Shown: one piece after another, positions 1-9,210 of the stretch
Numbering within the stretch: position 1 is the stretch's first letter
How the letters are laid out: each line of letters starts with the position of its first letter
Assembly (NCBI GenBank): GCA_964388955.1
Contig: CAYMCO010000037.1
Span: 1 to 56,872, forward strand
DNA length: 56,872 nucleotides
DNA from: CAYMCO01 sp964388955
GTDB taxonomy: Bacteria > Chloroflexota > Anaerolineae > Anaerolineales > E44-bin32
Reading direction: 5' to 3'
Translations under genes and position numbers: made by a program
Notes under the pieces: generated by a model
What the model was told of the DNA's origin: nothing
Database searches by the model: none
Seen by the model: only the letters and a program-made list of their open reading frames with translations

Positions 1-111
1 GAGTGGTGAAACCACGAGGTGTATCGAGAGGAGCGCCGTACTTTCACTCTCAAGCGGCCGCGCCCCCTGAAATGGACCACACCCAGGAGAATCGCTCAAC
101 GGCGATCATGA

Positions 112-120
112 TGCTACAAT
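112..120 (+). promoter_or_regulatory. possible extended -10 promoter element
   Basis: A TGC-TACAAT element (extended -10 type) lies about 90 bases before the ATP-binding protein gene. No convincing -35 hexamer is present 17 bases upstream, so this is only a weak promoter call. Confidence 0.25.
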
Positions 121-207
121 CGCGCACAGGGGAAGCCGGGGCCGTGAACATCCTCACGGAACCAGCGCCGCCATCAACTCATCAAACTGGAGTTTATCCG
201 AGGCCTG

Positions 208-957
208 ATGGAACAAGACTTCATCATCCAAGCCCGAGACGTGCACAAGACCTATCACACGGGGGCGATTTCGGTGCCCGCGTTGCGTGGTGTCAGCCTC
301 ACCGTCCAGCGCCGGGAGGTGATCGCCGTGATGGGGCCTTCGGGTTGTGGCAAGACCACCCTGCTGAACTGCCTCTCGGGATTGGACACCGCCGATCGCG
401 GAGAAATCACCATCGAGGGCCGCCTCCTGACCGAGATGTCAGATCGCGAGCGCACCGCCTACCGGGCGAAGCGCATGGGGTTCGTGTTCCAATTCTACAA
501 TCTTCTGCCCGTGCTCAGCTCCGTTGAAAACGTCGAAATGCCACTGCTGGTCTCCGGAGTGCGTCCCAGCGAGGCGCATCGCATGTCGCTCGAAGCGCTG
601 GCACAGGTCGGGCTTGCTGACCGCGGCCATCATCGCCCTGCTGAGCTGTCCGGGGGCGAACGGCAACGTGTGACCCTGGCGCGCGCCCTGGTCAACAATC
701 CGGTCATCGTGTGGGCGGATGAGCCCACGGGCGATCTGGATTCCGAGACCGCGGACCAAGTGATGGACCTGCTGGTCCGCCTGAACAAGGAGCGAGATCT
801 GACTTTTCTCCTGGTCACCCATGCCCGCCGTGTCGCGGCCCGCTGCACGCGGGTCGTCCGGATGCGTGACGGCCGGATCGAAGGGGAGCAAACTCCGGCG
901 CAGGTGATGGCGGAGCTCAGTCAGATCCCTTCCCTGGGCGAGGAGGATGTGGGGTGA
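208..957 (+). CDS. ABC transporter ATP-binding protein, LolD/MacB type
   Basis: ATPase subunit of a lipoprotein/macrolide-exporter class ABC system, expected on the cytoplasmic face of the membrane. The 249-residue protein has Walker A GPSGCGKT at residues 43-50, a Q-loop around FVFQFYNLLP (92-101), signature LSGGERQR (147-154), Walker B VIVWADEP with the D-loop GDLD (about 166-178) and an H-loop histidine in LLVTHARR. The FYNLLP context is typical of LolD/MacB ATPases. The ATG is preceded by CGAGG with a short spacer. The FtsX-like permease 320 bases downstream is the obvious partner. No adaptor (HlyD/MacA-like) gene is visible in the window. Substrate unknown. Confidence 0.93.
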   Translation: MEQDFIIQARDVHKTYHTGAISVPALRGVSLTVQRREVIAVMGPSGCGKTTLLNCLSGLDTADRGEITIEGRLLTEMSDRERTAYRAKRMGFVFQFYNLLPVLSSVENVEMPLLVSGVRPSEAHRMSLEALAQVGLADRGHHRPAELSGGERQRVTLARALVNNPVIVWADEPTGDLDSETADQVMDLLVRLNKERDLTFLLVTHARRVAARCTRVVRMRDGRIEGEQTPAQVMAELSQIPSLGEEDVG

Positions 958-1276
958 GGCTTGATCCGGCCGAGCCTTGGATTCTGTGCCGGCCGGCATT
1001 GAACGACAGACAGGTGGCGATCTCGCTGGAGGGGGCGAGGACCAGCGCATACAAAAGCTCGGGGGTATCCGTCAAGGAAGCCGACCCAGGCTTCCGGCAG
1101 CCGTGAAAGGCTGCCGCCCATCAGCGGCATTTCCCTCCTCGGAGCGCTAACGGTCCATCCACGATCGGCGGATGCGGGCATCTCCAGTAGGCGCAGGGGG
1201 ACAGCATAGGAGCGCCCGGACAGACGGTCGGGCGGAATAGGGTTGATGAACCAATAGAGCCGTTCAGGAGCGGCCA
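958..1276. other. 319-base gap between the ATPase and permease genes
   Basis: No plus-strand gene is supported here. The minus strand is open from 1277 to 921 (118 residues) with fairly protein-like composition, but it has a poor ribosome-binding site, runs into both flanking genes and shows no recognisable domain, so I do not call it. Confidence 0.4.
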
Positions 1277-4200
1277 TTGGAAAAGCTCTTCGGTCTGGAG
1301 ATGATCACGATCGCCGGGGTCCTCAGTTCGGCACTGTGCCTGGTGCTGATCGTTCTCGCGGCGGTCGGTTGGCGCAACAATGTTATGCTCAAGCTTGGGC
1401 TCCGGCCGATCCTGCGTCGCCGGACCCAATCGACCCTGATTGTTCTGGGTCTAATGCTGGCAACGCTGATTATCACGGCGGCTTTCGTCACCGGCGACAC
1501 CCTTTCCCACACCATCCGCTCGCTGGTCATCGAAGAGCTGGGGCCGGTGGATGAGATCGTACAGGTCAGCAGCCAGACGGCTTCGACCTCGGGGTCAACC
1601 TATTTCAGCCTATCCCGTTACGAACAGCTCATTGAGGATGCGAGCGACTTCCCTCTGATTGACTCCGCAGTCCCTGCCATCCGAGAGAGCCTGCCGGTGG
1701 TCAACCTAACCCAGCGGCAGAGCGTGCGCGCGATGCAGATCACCGGCGTGCGCTCCGAAGACGCCCGCAGCGCGCTGCCGATGCAGGAGTTGATCGACGA
1801 CCAGGGCAATCCCCTTCGCCTGGAAGCGCATGAAGGCCGCGCTTTGTTCTTGAACGCGGCGGCCGCCGAAGCGCTACAGGCGGAAGTGGGTGACACTCTC
1901 AAGCTGTACGCTCGCTCGGTTTCAAGGCAATACACTGTGGCTGGTATAGCCGGATCCGGTAGGTCGCCCCGTGCGGTCATGGAATTGCGGCAAGCACAGG
2001 CATTGTTCGGAGCGCGTGCGCGCGTCAATGCCATACTGATTTCCAACCTCGGCGATCAGGCGAACGGCGCCCAGTACAGCGAACAAGTGACGGGGGAGCT
2101 GCGCGATCTGCTTACCGACCACAGCGCTGCGAGACGCCTGTTCGGCTGGTTGTCGTCCGATCCGACCGCGGCGGGAGCATTGCGCCAGGCGGCGGTGGAT
2201 TACAAGGGGAACACCCAAGCAGATCTGATTGCCTTGGCAGCGGGTCTAGAAACCGGCTCCATGGATGATGAGATCGAGAGCCTGCTCAGCGATGAAGGGC
2301 TTGCCAACGAGGTGCAGTCCATCCTGGAAGGCGCCGAATGGCGCACGGCGGCCATGCGGGGACGGATCGAGCGAGGGTATGCCGCTCTCTCTGACTACGT
2401 AGTCGATGATGCAAAGCGTGATGGCCTTGATTCCGCCGAACTGGCCGCCAATGCATTCACAACCATCTTTGTGGTCACCGGTCTTTTCGGTATCGCCTCC
2501 GGACTACTGCTGATCTTTCTCATCTTTGTCATGCTCGCGGCCGAACGGAAATCGGAGATGGGAATGACGCGCGCCATTGGCGCCCAACGTGGGCACCTGG
2601 TGCAGATGTTCCTCTACGAGGGCACCGCGTATGATCTGGCCGCTGCCGCTGTCGGAGTGGCCCTTGGAGTGCTCGTCGGGCTCGTCATCGCCCTGACGCT
2701 CGGCCGTGCCTTCGCCGAAACCGACCTGGTCATCCGGCCGAGCGTGAGCTTGAAGGGATTGATCGTCTCCTACTGCCTGGGCATGCTGGTCACACTCTTC
2801 ACGGTGTTCTTCTCCGCCCGCCGGGTGAGCCGGCTGAATATCGTCTCCGCGATCCGCGATCTGCCGGATCCCCCGCCTCCGAAGAGATCGCTGAAGGATC
2901 GCCTTCTGTCGCCGTTCCAGACCGTGCTGAATGGCTTCCGGTATCTCCTGCACCTGCGGCTGCTTCGCGCGTTGCGGACTTGGATCGTGGGCGTCCCAAT
3001 CAGCCTGCTGCGCCTAGTCTGGGCCGGGTTTCGGGGTGGCCCGCTGACCTGTCTGCTGGGGCTGATGCTTATCCCTGCCGGCATGGCCGGCGGGCTTGGA
3101 GCCGTCTTCACCCTGGGCGTATCCCTCACCCTGATCGGCGGCGGGTTCCTGCTTCGGTGGCTGCTGGGGCTCGTCTTGCGGCGGCGAATGCAGCTGGCCG
3201 AACGCATCGCCTTCACAGGAATGGGGCTGGCCCTAACGATCTTCTGGTCGATGCCCTCGGATGCTTTCACGCGCTTTGGAGTATCCGACCTCAAGAGCGG
3301 CCCGGAGATGCTCTTCATCGCGGGCTTCATGATGGTGATCGGCGCGGTGATGGTGGTGATGTACAACACGGATTTGGTGCTGCGATTGGTCATGCGGCTG
3401 TTGGGGGGAAACCGCCGGCTGGCCCCGGTCCTGCGCATGGCGGTTGCATATCCGCTGGCAAACCGATTTCGAACCGGCCTCACATTGGGGATGTTCGGGG
3501 TGGTGGTCTTCAGCGTGGTGTTCATGGCGACCGCATTCAAGGCCAATGAGGTATTCTTCGCCAATACGGAAGCCATGACCGGAGGGTTTCAGCTCCGGGC
3601 CGCGGCCAGCGCAAAGAATCCCATCCCGGACTTGGCGCGCTCCGTATCCGCCAACTCCGAATTGCGCGCCGCGGGCTATGCGGTTGTAGCTGCCGAATCC
3701 ATCCTCCCTGTCGAACTGCAGCAGGAGGCCGGCCGTTGGGATTGGTATCAGGTCCGTGGAGTCGATGCGCCCTACCTGGATCACGTCGGCTACGACTTTG
3801 CCGTGAAGGCCCGAGGATACGAATCGGCAGCCGAGGTCTGGCAGGCCGTCCGCGATCATCCCGGCTACGCCGTCATCGACAGCTATCCCGTCCCCTCGCG
3901 CCAGCAGACCAGCATCGTCATCGGCGGACCCGAGTTCAAGTTGGACGGCGTCTACCTCGAGGACGAGGTCATGGATCCGATCCGGCTGCGCGTGCGAGAG
4001 CCCGGATCTGAGCCCTTCGAGGTGACAGTGATTGGGGTCCTCGAAACCAGCGCGACGTTGAACTTCGGACTGATTACCTCCCAGGCCCTGTTGGACAGGG
4101 CGCTCGCCGATCCTCCCGTGCCCACTCGCTACTACATCCAACTGGCGGAGGGAGTTGATCCCGAGAAAGCGGGTTCCGCGCTGGAAAGCGCCTTCCTGGA

Positions 4201-4663
4201 ATTCGGGCTGGAGTCGGTTGATCAGATACAAGAGATCCGGGACGCACAGACTTCGCAGCGCGCCATCGAGCAGCTGCTTCTCGGTTTCCTTACACTGGGG
4301 CTGATCGTGGGCGTGGCTGCGTTGGGGGTGATCAGCTCTCGCGCCGTGGTGGAACGGCGTCAGCAGATCGGGGTGCTCCGCGCGCTGGGATTTCAAGCCC
4401 AGATGGTCACCTGGAGCTTCATGGCCGAGGCCTCCTTCGTGGCTTTGCTGGGGATCACCCTGGGAGCTGCTTTGGCCCTGATTCCCGCCTACCAGTTGAT
4501 CACTGATGTAGCCAGAGACCTGCCCGGCCTCGAATTCCAGATACCGTGGGGCTCCATTGCGCTGGTCGTTGGTTTGGCCTATGCCATGTCTTTGCTCGCC
4601 ACCTACATTCCGGCCCTGCAAGCATCCCGCGTCGCCCCCGCCGAGGCGCTGCGCTACGAGTGA
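1277..4663 (+). CDS. FtsX-like ABC transporter permease with duplicated FtsX/MacB_PCD units
   Basis: Membrane subunit partnering the ATPase at 208-957, in the type VII (MacB/LolCE/FtsX-like) exporter class, which does mechanical work across the membrane rather than classical channel transport. The 1128-residue protein starts with TTG, chosen because AGGAG sits six bases upstream. N-terminal membrane segments (about 10-30 and 50-70) are followed by an extracytoplasmic MacB-core-like region (about 75-385) and a first FtsX three-helix unit (about 390-515). A membrane-rich insert (about 575-700) then precedes a second extracytoplasmic region and a C-terminal FtsX unit (about 1000-1128), ending in the family-typical APAEALRYE. 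The size matches the fused two-repeat permeases of Chloroflexota and Actinobacteria. Its end overlaps the convergent gene at 4654 by ten bases. Confidence 0.92.
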   Translation: MEKLFGLEMITIAGVLSSALCLVLIVLAAVGWRNNVMLKLGLRPILRRRTQSTLIVLGLMLATLIITAAFVTGDTLSHTIRSLVIEELGPVDEIVQVSSQTASTSGSTYFSLSRYEQLIEDASDFPLIDSAVPAIRESLPVVNLTQRQSVRAMQITGVRSEDARSALPMQELIDDQGNPLRLEAHEGRALFLNAAAAEALQAEVGDTLKLYARSVSRQYTVAGIAGSGRSPRAVMELRQAQALFGARARVNAILISNLGDQANGAQYSEQVTGELRDLLTDHSAARRLFGWLSSDPTAAGALRQAAVDYKGNTQADLIALAAGLETGSMDDEIESLLSDEGLANEVQSILEGAEWRTAAMRGRIERGYAALSDYVVDDAKRDGLDSAELAANAFTTIFVVTGLFGIASGLLLIFLIFVMLAAERKSEMGMTRAIGAQRGHLVQMFLYEGTAYDLAAAAVGVALGVLVGLVIALTLGRAFAETDLVIRPSVSLKGLIVSYCLGMLVTLFTVFFSARRVSRLNIVSAIRDLPDPPPPKRSLKDRLLSPFQTVLNGFRYLLHLRLLRALRTWIVGVPISLLRLVWAGFRGGPLTCLLGLMLIPAGMAGGLGAVFTLGVSLTLIGGGFLLRWLLGLVLRRRMQLAERIAFTGMGLALTIFWSMPSDAFTRFGVSDLKSGPEMLFIAGFMMVIGAVMVVMYNTDLVLRLVMRLLGGNRRLAPVLRMAVAYPLANRFRTGLTLGMFGVVVFSVVFMATAFKANEVFFANTEAMTGGFQLRAAASAKNPIPDLARSVSANSELRAAGYAVVAAESILPVELQQEAGRWDWYQVRGVDAPYLDHVGYDFAVKARGYESAAEVWQAVRDHPGYAVIDSYPVPSRQQTSIVIGGPEFKLDGVYLEDEVMDPIRLRVREPGSEPFEVTVIGVLETSATLNFGLITSQALLDRALADPPVPTRYYIQLAEGVDPEKAGSALESAFLEFGLESVDQIQEIRDAQTSQRAIEQLLLGFLTLGLIVGVAALGVISSRAVVERRQQIGVLRALGFQAQMVTWSFMAEASFVALLGITLGAALALIPAYQLITDVARDLPGLEFQIPWGSIALVVGLAYAMSLLATYIPALQASRVAPAEALRYE

Positions 4664-5484
4664 CCTGCGCCACCCCCCGAGACGGTTCGGCTGCCCTTAC
4701 TTTGGCCAATCACGAAGGCGTAACTGGAGATGACCAGCAGCGGAATGTGCAGCACGCCCATCCACCATCCGGATGGCGATAGCAGAAACCACACGATCAT
4801 GTTGACAACACCGAAAAGCATTCCTACGAAGGATGCGACGCGAAGGAGCGCGAGATTTACGGTTGGGTAATAGAGAACAAGAACGGCCAGCATAAGAGGC
4901 GTCATCATGCAGTACGTCAGCCCAGCCTCGTTGGTGAGCAGATGCAGCACGTTGAAATCCGGCGCCAGCGTGGATGCATCCACCGGCGACAGGAACGCGA
5001 AGAGCGCCAATGGAGCGATCCACCATCTGCGCGCAGGAATCCTCCGGGGTCGAAAGTCGTTCTCGCCGGAAAGAAGCTCCCATGCCCACAGCAGCGCGAC
5101 GATCGATACGAGCACGACGTTGCTGGTGACGATCACAAATCCGTAGGAGGCAGTCCAACCTGTTTGTTGAAAGACCGCCAGCGCACCACATAGCAGGGCA
5201 GCATATGCACTCACGAATCGCTTCATCGGATCGCCCAGCACGATAAGCCCGATAGTCAACAGCACCGGAAGTGCTTTCGCGATGGGCATCAGCTTCGGAG
5301 CCTGGAATATCCAGGGGTTCATCAGGGCAGCCGAGATCACGTCCAATGCTTCTCGGGGAGAGTACGCGCGAGCTGCGTGTGGCTGTATGAAGAACAGGAG
5401 AAGGAGCAACAAGAACAGCCACCACTTCCGCGTAACCGCATCCAAGGTACGTTGAATACGTAGCACAATCCTGTTTTCTGCCAT
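4654..5484 (-). CDS. multi-pass membrane protein of unknown function
   Basis: A 276-residue protein I do not recognise. It begins with a basic N-terminus and a strong hydrophobic segment (about 20-38, with a leucine run) ending in a possible signal-peptidase site near ARA, then has roughly six further membrane segments. The ATG at 5484 has GAGGTGGGGG upstream. It lies 152 bases downstream of another membrane protein in the same orientation, so the two may be co-transcribed. It converges on the FtsX-like permease with a ten-base overlap. No catalytic motif is visible. Confidence 0.65.
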   Translation of the reverse strand: MAENRIVLRIQRTLDAVTRKWWLFLLLLLLFFIQPHAARAYSPREALDVISAALMNPWIFQAPKLMPIAKALPVLLTIGLIVLGDPMKRFVSAYAALLCGALAVFQQTGWTASYGFVIVTSNVVLVSIVALLWAWELLSGENDFRPRRIPARRWWIAPLALFAFLSPVDASTLAPDFNVLHLLTNEAGLTYCMMTPLMLAVLVLYYPTVNLALLRVASFVGMLFGVVNMIVWFLLSPSGWWMGVLHIPLLVISSYAFVIGQSKGSRTVSGGGAGHS

Positions 5485-5636
5485 GAATTACCCCCACCTC
5501 ACTTCAAACCCGGGTCCCGCGTCGGGCGGAAAGGTGCCGCGCAGACCAACCCCGCGGGCTTCTTCAGGGCTGGCCCGATCAGGTACTGTCCCTCCAGCGG
5601 CACAGGTCCAATGCAACCAACCGATCGACCCGAGCT

Positions 5637-6068
5637 TTATACAGCGTGCGATGAGATGTTGAGCGCAGTGCTGATGACGAAGAGCCCAGCATAGATGAAC
5701 CACAACGGGCGCCGCAAGATGCCGATCGGCCACCAATAGAACATTTGGCTTCCCAGGAAGAGCAGGATATAGGGGATGAATACGCGGGGGTAGATCGGGT
5801 TCCGCCATGCCACCGGGCTGGCGATATCCACGACGTAGCCGAAGATTGCCCACCCAGCGAAAATGAACCCCCCCGCCCAGAGATACCAGGGCTTGTTCTG
5901 CAAGAGCAGGATCACGCCCACAGCAATCGCGGGTATCCCCAATGCATAGATGATCCATCCCCAGCGCATAGCCGAGGCGAACCACCATTTCCGCAGCGCG
6001 AAGAAGGCACACAAAGCGATCTGCAATCCAAAACCAGTTAGAACGAAAAGCTGATCATAGCGATCCAT
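5637..6068 (-). CDS. small multi-pass membrane protein of unknown function
   Basis: A 143-residue protein with about five predicted membrane segments rich in Trp, Tyr and Phe. The start at 6068 (MDRYDQLF) is preferred over an upstream in-frame ATG at 6116, because GGGTGGAG lies just before it and the extra N-terminal residues are not protein-like. It sits upstream of the 276-residue membrane protein in the same direction. The compact all-helical architecture resembles small uncharacterised Chloroflexota integral membrane proteins, but no family can be assigned from sequence alone. Confidence 0.65.
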   Translation of the reverse strand: MDRYDQLFVLTGFGLQIALCAFFALRKWWFASAMRWGWIIYALGIPAIAVGVILLLQNKPWYLWAGGFIFAGWAIFGYVVDIASPVAWRNPIYPRVFIPYILLFLGSQMFYWWPIGILRRPLWFIYAGLFVISTALNISSHAV

Positions 6069-6262
6069 GGCTCCACCCCCGAAGACCAATGCCAGGGCGC
6101 GTATCTGTAGGCGCACTCACTAGCCAGCGTCTGATCTTTGCTGATCCCAAATCGAGCGGCCGCTCTCACGGGATCTTGGCGCGGTTCCACATAACCCACG
6201 ACGGCCGGCCGCGGCCGGATCGTATGCGGACTCCCGCCCGAGCTTGCACCGGGCAAGGCATG

Positions 6263-6613
6263 TCAGTGGGGCCCCAACAACTCGGCCACCAGGGCCTCGG
6301 GGGGATCGCACTTGCATACGAAGGCATCCGCCCCGGCCTCCAGCGCGGATTTCCGGTCCGTCGAGCGAACACTCATCACGATCACCTTGACCTTGGGATA
6401 AGCGCGCTTGATCTCATTGACACACTCCTCCATGTTCTGCTTGCAGATCCCCCAGTCGATGAGCAGCGCATTTGGGGCCCCAGACTCAAGCTGCAGTGCG
6501 AGTTCCGGGAGTCGCTCGACCTCTCCCACGACTCTGATCCCCCGTTCCTGCTCGAGCAGAACCCGAATCGCCGAACGCAGTTCTCGACGGGGATCCGCCA
6601 CCACGACCCGCAT
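6263..6613 (-). CDS. orphan single-domain response regulator receiver, atypical acidic pocket
   Basis: A 116-residue stand-alone CheY-like receiver with no output domain. The phosphoacceptor aspartate is present in NALLIDW (about residue 55), the serine of the switch region in VIVMSVRS, and the conserved lysine in FVCKCDPP. The N-terminal acidic pair that coordinates Mg2+ is reduced to a single aspartate (VVVADPRRE instead of a DD pair), so phosphorylation may be impaired. The ATG has GAGGG eight bases upstream. It is the last gene of sensory module A. A similar protein (40080-40478) closes module B, which suggests a conserved accessory role such as phosphate sink or protein partner. Confidence 0.8.
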   Translation of the reverse strand: MRVVVADPRRELRSAIRVLLEQERGIRVVGEVERLPELALQLESGAPNALLIDWGICKQNMEECVNEIKRAYPKVKVIVMSVRSTDRKSALEAGADAFVCKCDPPEALVAELLGPH

Positions 6614-6659
6614 CAGTCGGCCCTCGCGATAGATATCGACCCTTTGCCTGGAGGCGAGG

Positions 6660-6920
6660 TCATTTCATCTCCGTGGACCAGGAGGAAGGCGCTCCCCAGA
6701 TGTCTCGATCGCGGCCATCAGGAAGCTCTCGCGGCGCGCCGTTGGCGCCGGGCTCGGCCTGATCCAGGCCCGCCCAGTCGGAGATCCGTTGGAACACGGG
6801 CATCCGTGCTCTCCCTTTGCCGTCGCCTCCAGAAAGCTGCCGCTGTTGATGCGCCTCGCGCAAGAATGCTTGACGCTTGTAGCAGGCCTGCATTTGCAGT
6901 TCCCACCAGTTGGTGTCCAT
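6660..6920 (-). CDS. small charged protein, hypothetical
   Basis: An 86-residue protein beginning MDTNWWELQMQACYKRQA. Three consecutive ATG codons (6926, 6923, 6920) follow AGAAGGAG. The last one has a seven-base spacer and is taken as the start. The N-terminal 30 residues form a charged, probably helical segment (a WW-xxL...R..FLREA..QRQL pattern) comparable to the start of the protein at 24753-25088. Such short helical proteins are common in Chloroflexota and have no known function. It lies 46 bases upstream of the orphan receiver gene, probably in one transcript. Confidence 0.55.
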   Translation of the reverse strand: MDTNWWELQMQACYKRQAFLREAHQQRQLSGGDGKGRARMPVFQRISDWAGLDQAEPGANGAPRELPDGRDRDIWGAPSSWSTEMK

Positions 6921-7157
6921 CATCATTCTCCTTCTGAGCGGGAAGAGATCGCTCGCCATCCTGCCTTCTGGCCGGACCCCACATTGTGAAGCATATTCCA
7001 TGGTCGCGATCATATCGCCATGCACGTGGGCGGTTTGCCAGGTATTTGGTTGGGGGGTCTCAAGACTGGCCTGTTGGCCAGGCTCTGGGACCGCGCGGCA
7101 GATGGTTGATTCCGCATCGACCGGATCGGAGGACCGATGGTTTCTCTCAGAAAAGGA

Positions 7158-7229
7158 GCCCCCCAGACCTCGCCGGACCATCGCATGCTCATCCACGACC
7201 ATGACTCGAATGGCATTTGACCTATCCAT
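7158..7229 (-). pseudogene. remnant of a LuxR-type response regulator N-terminus
   Basis: From the ATG at 7229 the reading frame encodes IRVMVVDEHAMVRRGLGG. This matches, almost residue for residue, the receiver start of the three intact LuxR regulators in the window (IRV-IVDDHAVVR-GL). After about 24 residues the similarity stops and no receiver or helix-turn-helix sequence follows in any frame. It is best read as the surviving 5' end of a deleted paralogue, next to the intact regulator of module A. Confidence 0.6.
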
Positions 7230-7386
7230 GTTCCATCCCGATCCGCCAAGCCCTTCACTCAGTTCAACCCGTCGTGAGCGCCATCCAGGAGTCGAACCCG
7301 AACTTCCCCCGCCAGCGTAGCGCTCTCGAGGAGACAAACCACCGGCGGTCGAATTCGCTTGCATACGCTTCGATCCACAGGTGAAA

Positions 7387-7545
7387 CTATGCGCGGGGCA
7401 ACACCACAACTACGAGCACAGAAAGCAGGCTGAGGAGAAGCACCAGCGTCCACAGCACCACACGAGCATCGATGCCGCCGGCGCCCGTCTCGCGCTCAGA
7501 AGGGTTCCATACCCCCTGTCGAGAGGCATATTTCGAGGCCGACAT
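7387..7545 (-). CDS. 52-residue single-pass membrane protein
   Basis: A short gene with a strong translation signal: GAAGGAGGGAGAG lies directly before the ATG at 7545, and it ends with TAG at 7387. The protein starts MSASKYASRQGVWNPSERE, continues through a short soluble stretch and has one hydrophobic helix of about 22 residues (around 28-50) rich in Leu and Val, ending in PRA. The layout suggests a cytoplasmic N-terminus and one membrane anchor. It lies between the LuxR regulator of module A and the regulator remnant, in the same orientation. No family recognised. Confidence 0.6.
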   Translation of the reverse strand: MSASKYASRQGVWNPSERETGAGGIDARVVLWTLVLLLSLLSVLVVVVLPRA

Positions 7546-8303
7546 CTCTCCCTCCTTCAACAGTCAGCTCCGCATGTCCACAGCTACATTATGGAGCAGC
7601 GTTGCCTTGGGTGCCCCCTGCAGCGGATGGGGTCTGGAGTGAGCTTCATGGGGGGTGTTTTTCCTGGCCCGTTGGGCAGGGGCATGAGGGCCGGGTCCCG
7701 AGAACCGCGAGTTCGCAGAGTTCGAGACGGCCTTTCGATTCTAGCGATCCCAGATGCGGCCGTCGGCGTTGACGGCTTCCCCCCGCGCCTCAGAGGCGCG
7801 GGTGAGTATCGGATTGCCGCGGCCACGCCCATTGTCCGTTGCGCTTGCTCCGTCTGCGTCCGAACCAGCGATGCAACCACTCAGCTGCATCCACTTAACG
7901 CGGACGGGGAGCGCCGGCGCTGGCACCCCCCATCCCACTCTGAGGAGAGAATAGAAGTCTGATTTGCTGAACAGGCCCGACGGATCGCCCAATTGGGAGC
8001 TCGGATCGCGATCCCGGCTCATTGTCATGCATCTTCAGTATCCCTCTAGACACGTCGGGGCCGCATCCCCTGGCCGGGGGAATCGCCACTTGGCCAGGTG
8101 GGGGAATTGGATTCTGGACGATTGACCAGGGGAGGTGACCAGGTCCTCTTCGGAAGACGCACTCGCCGTTGGCGGGTTATGCTCCCCGAGCTCGCGGCGT
8201 GTTCGGCCCGTGACAGATTTATCAAGACCTCAAGCTACGGCCGGTTCCGCGCGGACGACCCGGTCTCCCGCGAGCCTCCGTACCGCTTCTTGGGCAGTGA
8301 TGG
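7546..8303. other. 758-base region without a confident gene; contains a hairpin
   Basis: A perfect inverted repeat (arms CCCGCGCCT and AGGCGCGGG, loop CAG) lies at 7782-7802. It may end transcription from the regulator gene, although no T-run follows it. On the minus strand 8028-7741 is open for 95 residues with a moderately protein-like sequence ending NADGRIWDR, and an overlapping frame starts at 8037 after GAAG. Neither has a recognisable domain, so neither is called. TTGGCCAGGTG at 8093 resembles sequences in the gaps around the other LuxR regulators. Confidence 0.35.
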
Positions 8304-8945
8304 CTACTCCAGAATCTTGTTCTGCAAAGTCAATGCGACCGCCTCGGTCCGGCTGGAAACTCCTAGCTTGGAGAGGATACTGCTCACATGAAACTTCACC
8401 GTCGAGCGGCTAACCACCAGCCGCGCGGCGATATCGGGATTGCTGAGCCCCTCCGTCATCAATACCAACACCTCCCGCTCCCTTGGCGTCAGGTCGTGGC
8501 CGATCTTCGGCTTTCGGGAGGCGGCACGAATCAAAGCCTCCGCCGCCTCCCGGGAGAGCGTCGGCTGGCCATGGACCGCAGCACGGATCGCATCCGCCAG
8601 TTCGTCGGCGGTCGTGTCTTTCAATAGATAACCAATGGCGCCTGCCTCCATCGCCCTGCGAACCAGATCCTCGTCCTTGAAACTAGTGAGAGCGATGACC
8701 TGCGCTTCCGGAAGCTCCTCTCGGATGGCGAGCGTGGCCTCCGCGCCATCCATCTCAGGCATCACCATATCCATGAGAATCACATCCGGTTGCACCCGGC
8801 GGGCGACTTGTAATGCCTCCTCCCCGCTCCGCGCTTGACCTGCCAATTCCAGATCATCGAAGCTCATGAGGAAGGCCGACAGGCCACTCCGCACGACCGC
8901 GTGATCGTCCACTATCACCACACGAATGGGCCCGCCCTCGGACAT
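8304..8945 (-). CDS. NarL/LuxR-family response regulator (module A)
   Basis: A 213-residue DNA-binding response regulator. The receiver domain (about 5-120) carries the acidic pair in VIVDDHAVV, the phosphoacceptor aspartate in VILMDMVMPE, threonine in VIALTSFKDE and lysine in GYLLKDTT. The C-terminal LuxR helix-turn-helix (about 148-205) reads LTPREREVLVLMTEGLSNPD then VVSRSTVKFHVSSILSKL. The start at 8945 is chosen because GGGAGG lies seven bases upstream. An upstream in-frame extension to 9083 is not homologous. It is expected to be phosphorylated by the kinase at 10920-14192. It shares most of its sequence with the regulators at 40767 and 47188. Confidence 0.93.
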   Translation of the reverse strand: MSEGGPIRVVIVDDHAVVRSGLSAFLMSFDDLELAGQARSGEEALQVARRVQPDVILMDMVMPEMDGAEATLAIREELPEAQVIALTSFKDEDLVRRAMEAGAIGYLLKDTTADELADAIRAAVHGQPTLSREAAEALIRAASRKPKIGHDLTPREREVLVLMTEGLSNPDIAARLVVSRSTVKFHVSSILSKLGVSSRTEAVALTLQNKILE

Positions 8946-9210
8946 AACAAGCCTCCCGCGATTTAGCCCCCACTCAAAAAGCTCCACAACCGTGATTCTA
9001 GGAATCCCTTCCAAGAATGCAAAGGCTCCTGTATTGCCCCCGGCCTCCGCCATGGATCCCGAGGCGCCCTGGCGTTCACTCATACGATGGGACGGGGCCC
9101 GATGGGACCCAGTTGATCCGAGCTGGAGACGATGCGAAAGACGGCTCTACGCTCCCTCGATCCGGCGGGAGTTCATGCGCCAATCGGCATCGCCCAAGAG
9201 AAACCCCTCC

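Noticed and set aside
921..1277. 118-residue minus-strand gene between the ABC transporter genes
   Set aside because: Protein-like in places, but it overlaps both neighbours, has a weak ribosome-binding site and shows no domain.
3233..4621. 462-residue minus-strand open frame
   Set aside because: Antisense to the FtsX-like permease; no domain and a His/Gln/Gly-rich composition typical of shadow frames.
7262..7325. tRNA-like T-arm sequence on the minus strand (GGGTTCGACTCC)
   Set aside because: No matching 5' acceptor strand, D-arm or anticodon stem can be built upstream; the T-stem itself needs G-T pairs.
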